A stretch of DNA of 17,886 nt from the NCBI GenBank assembly GCA_003242645.1, contig QGVC01000029.1, positions 1 through 17,886 on the forward strand. The letters are read 5' to 3'. Made by a program: the position numbers and the translations under genes. This DNA comes from Pseudomonadota bacterium. Lineage in GTDB: Bacteria > Pseudomonadota > Alphaproteobacteria > Rhizobiales > Hyphomicrobiaceae. The notes beneath the pieces were generated by a model that searched no databases, was not told the origin of the DNA, and was given only the letters and a program-made list of their open reading frames with translations. This document shows, one piece after another, positions 17,852-17,886 of the stretch. Each line of letters opens with the position of its first letter. Positions within the stretch are counted from its first letter, which is position 1.

Positions 17852-17886
17852 GGAGGAGATTGGTGGGGAGGGGGTCATTCAAAAAA

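Overview
The window is GC-rich, densely packed chromosomal DNA from an alphaproteobacterium, most likely of the order Hyphomicrobiales (Rhizobiales). Evidence for this is an F1-only ATP synthase operon (atpH-A-G-D-C with no F0 genes), an EnvC/CtpA pair, RppH/IalA-type Nudix hydrolases, a 63-residue twin-transmembrane protein and an etfB-etfA-hbd operon next to a PduO-type cobalamin adenosyltransferase. The genus cannot be fixed from sequence alone. I see no mobile element, CRISPR array, tRNA, rRNA or phage gene. The right edge looks like a low-quality contig end.

Positions 1-5075 (+ strand) hold the F1 operon: the end of atpH, atpA, atpG, atpD, an extra 91-residue acidic protein with a CxxC zinc-ribbon-like motif, and atpC. 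Two intercistronic spacers carry hairpins, and the 196-bp atpA-atpG gap is unusually long for this operon. Two tandem Nudix hydrolases (RppH family) lie on the - strand and converge on atpC.

Positions 6184-10978 (- strand) carry two groups of genes. etfB-etfA-hbd encodes electron transfer flavoprotein and 3-hydroxybutyryl-CoA dehydrogenase; it has a plausible sigma70-type promoter and a perfect inverted repeat at the predicted transcription start. Upstream lies a twin-TM protein - ATP:cob(I)alamin adenosyltransferase - rhomboid protease cluster. Together these suggest acyl-CoA / hydroxybutyryl-CoA oxidation feeding electrons to the respiratory chain, with B12 cofactor supply alongside.

Positions 11201-13920 (+ strand) carry envC-ctpA, which act in cell-wall hydrolase activation and periplasmic carboxy-terminal processing, followed by a strong hairpin terminator. 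Converging on it is an unrecognised secreted 324-residue protein (- strand). Divergent from that is mutS (+ strand), whose last ~20 codons stop matching the family where homopolymer-rich sequence begins near the window edge.

Most of the window is conserved housekeeping DNA, and I found no clear undescribed defence or mobile system. The best leads are the small cysteine-motif gene inside the atp operon, the structured atpA-atpG spacer, the operator-like repeats upstream of etfB and of the second rppH, the unknown secreted protein, and a gene arrangement that a single inversion would turn into envC-ctpA-rppH-rppH.
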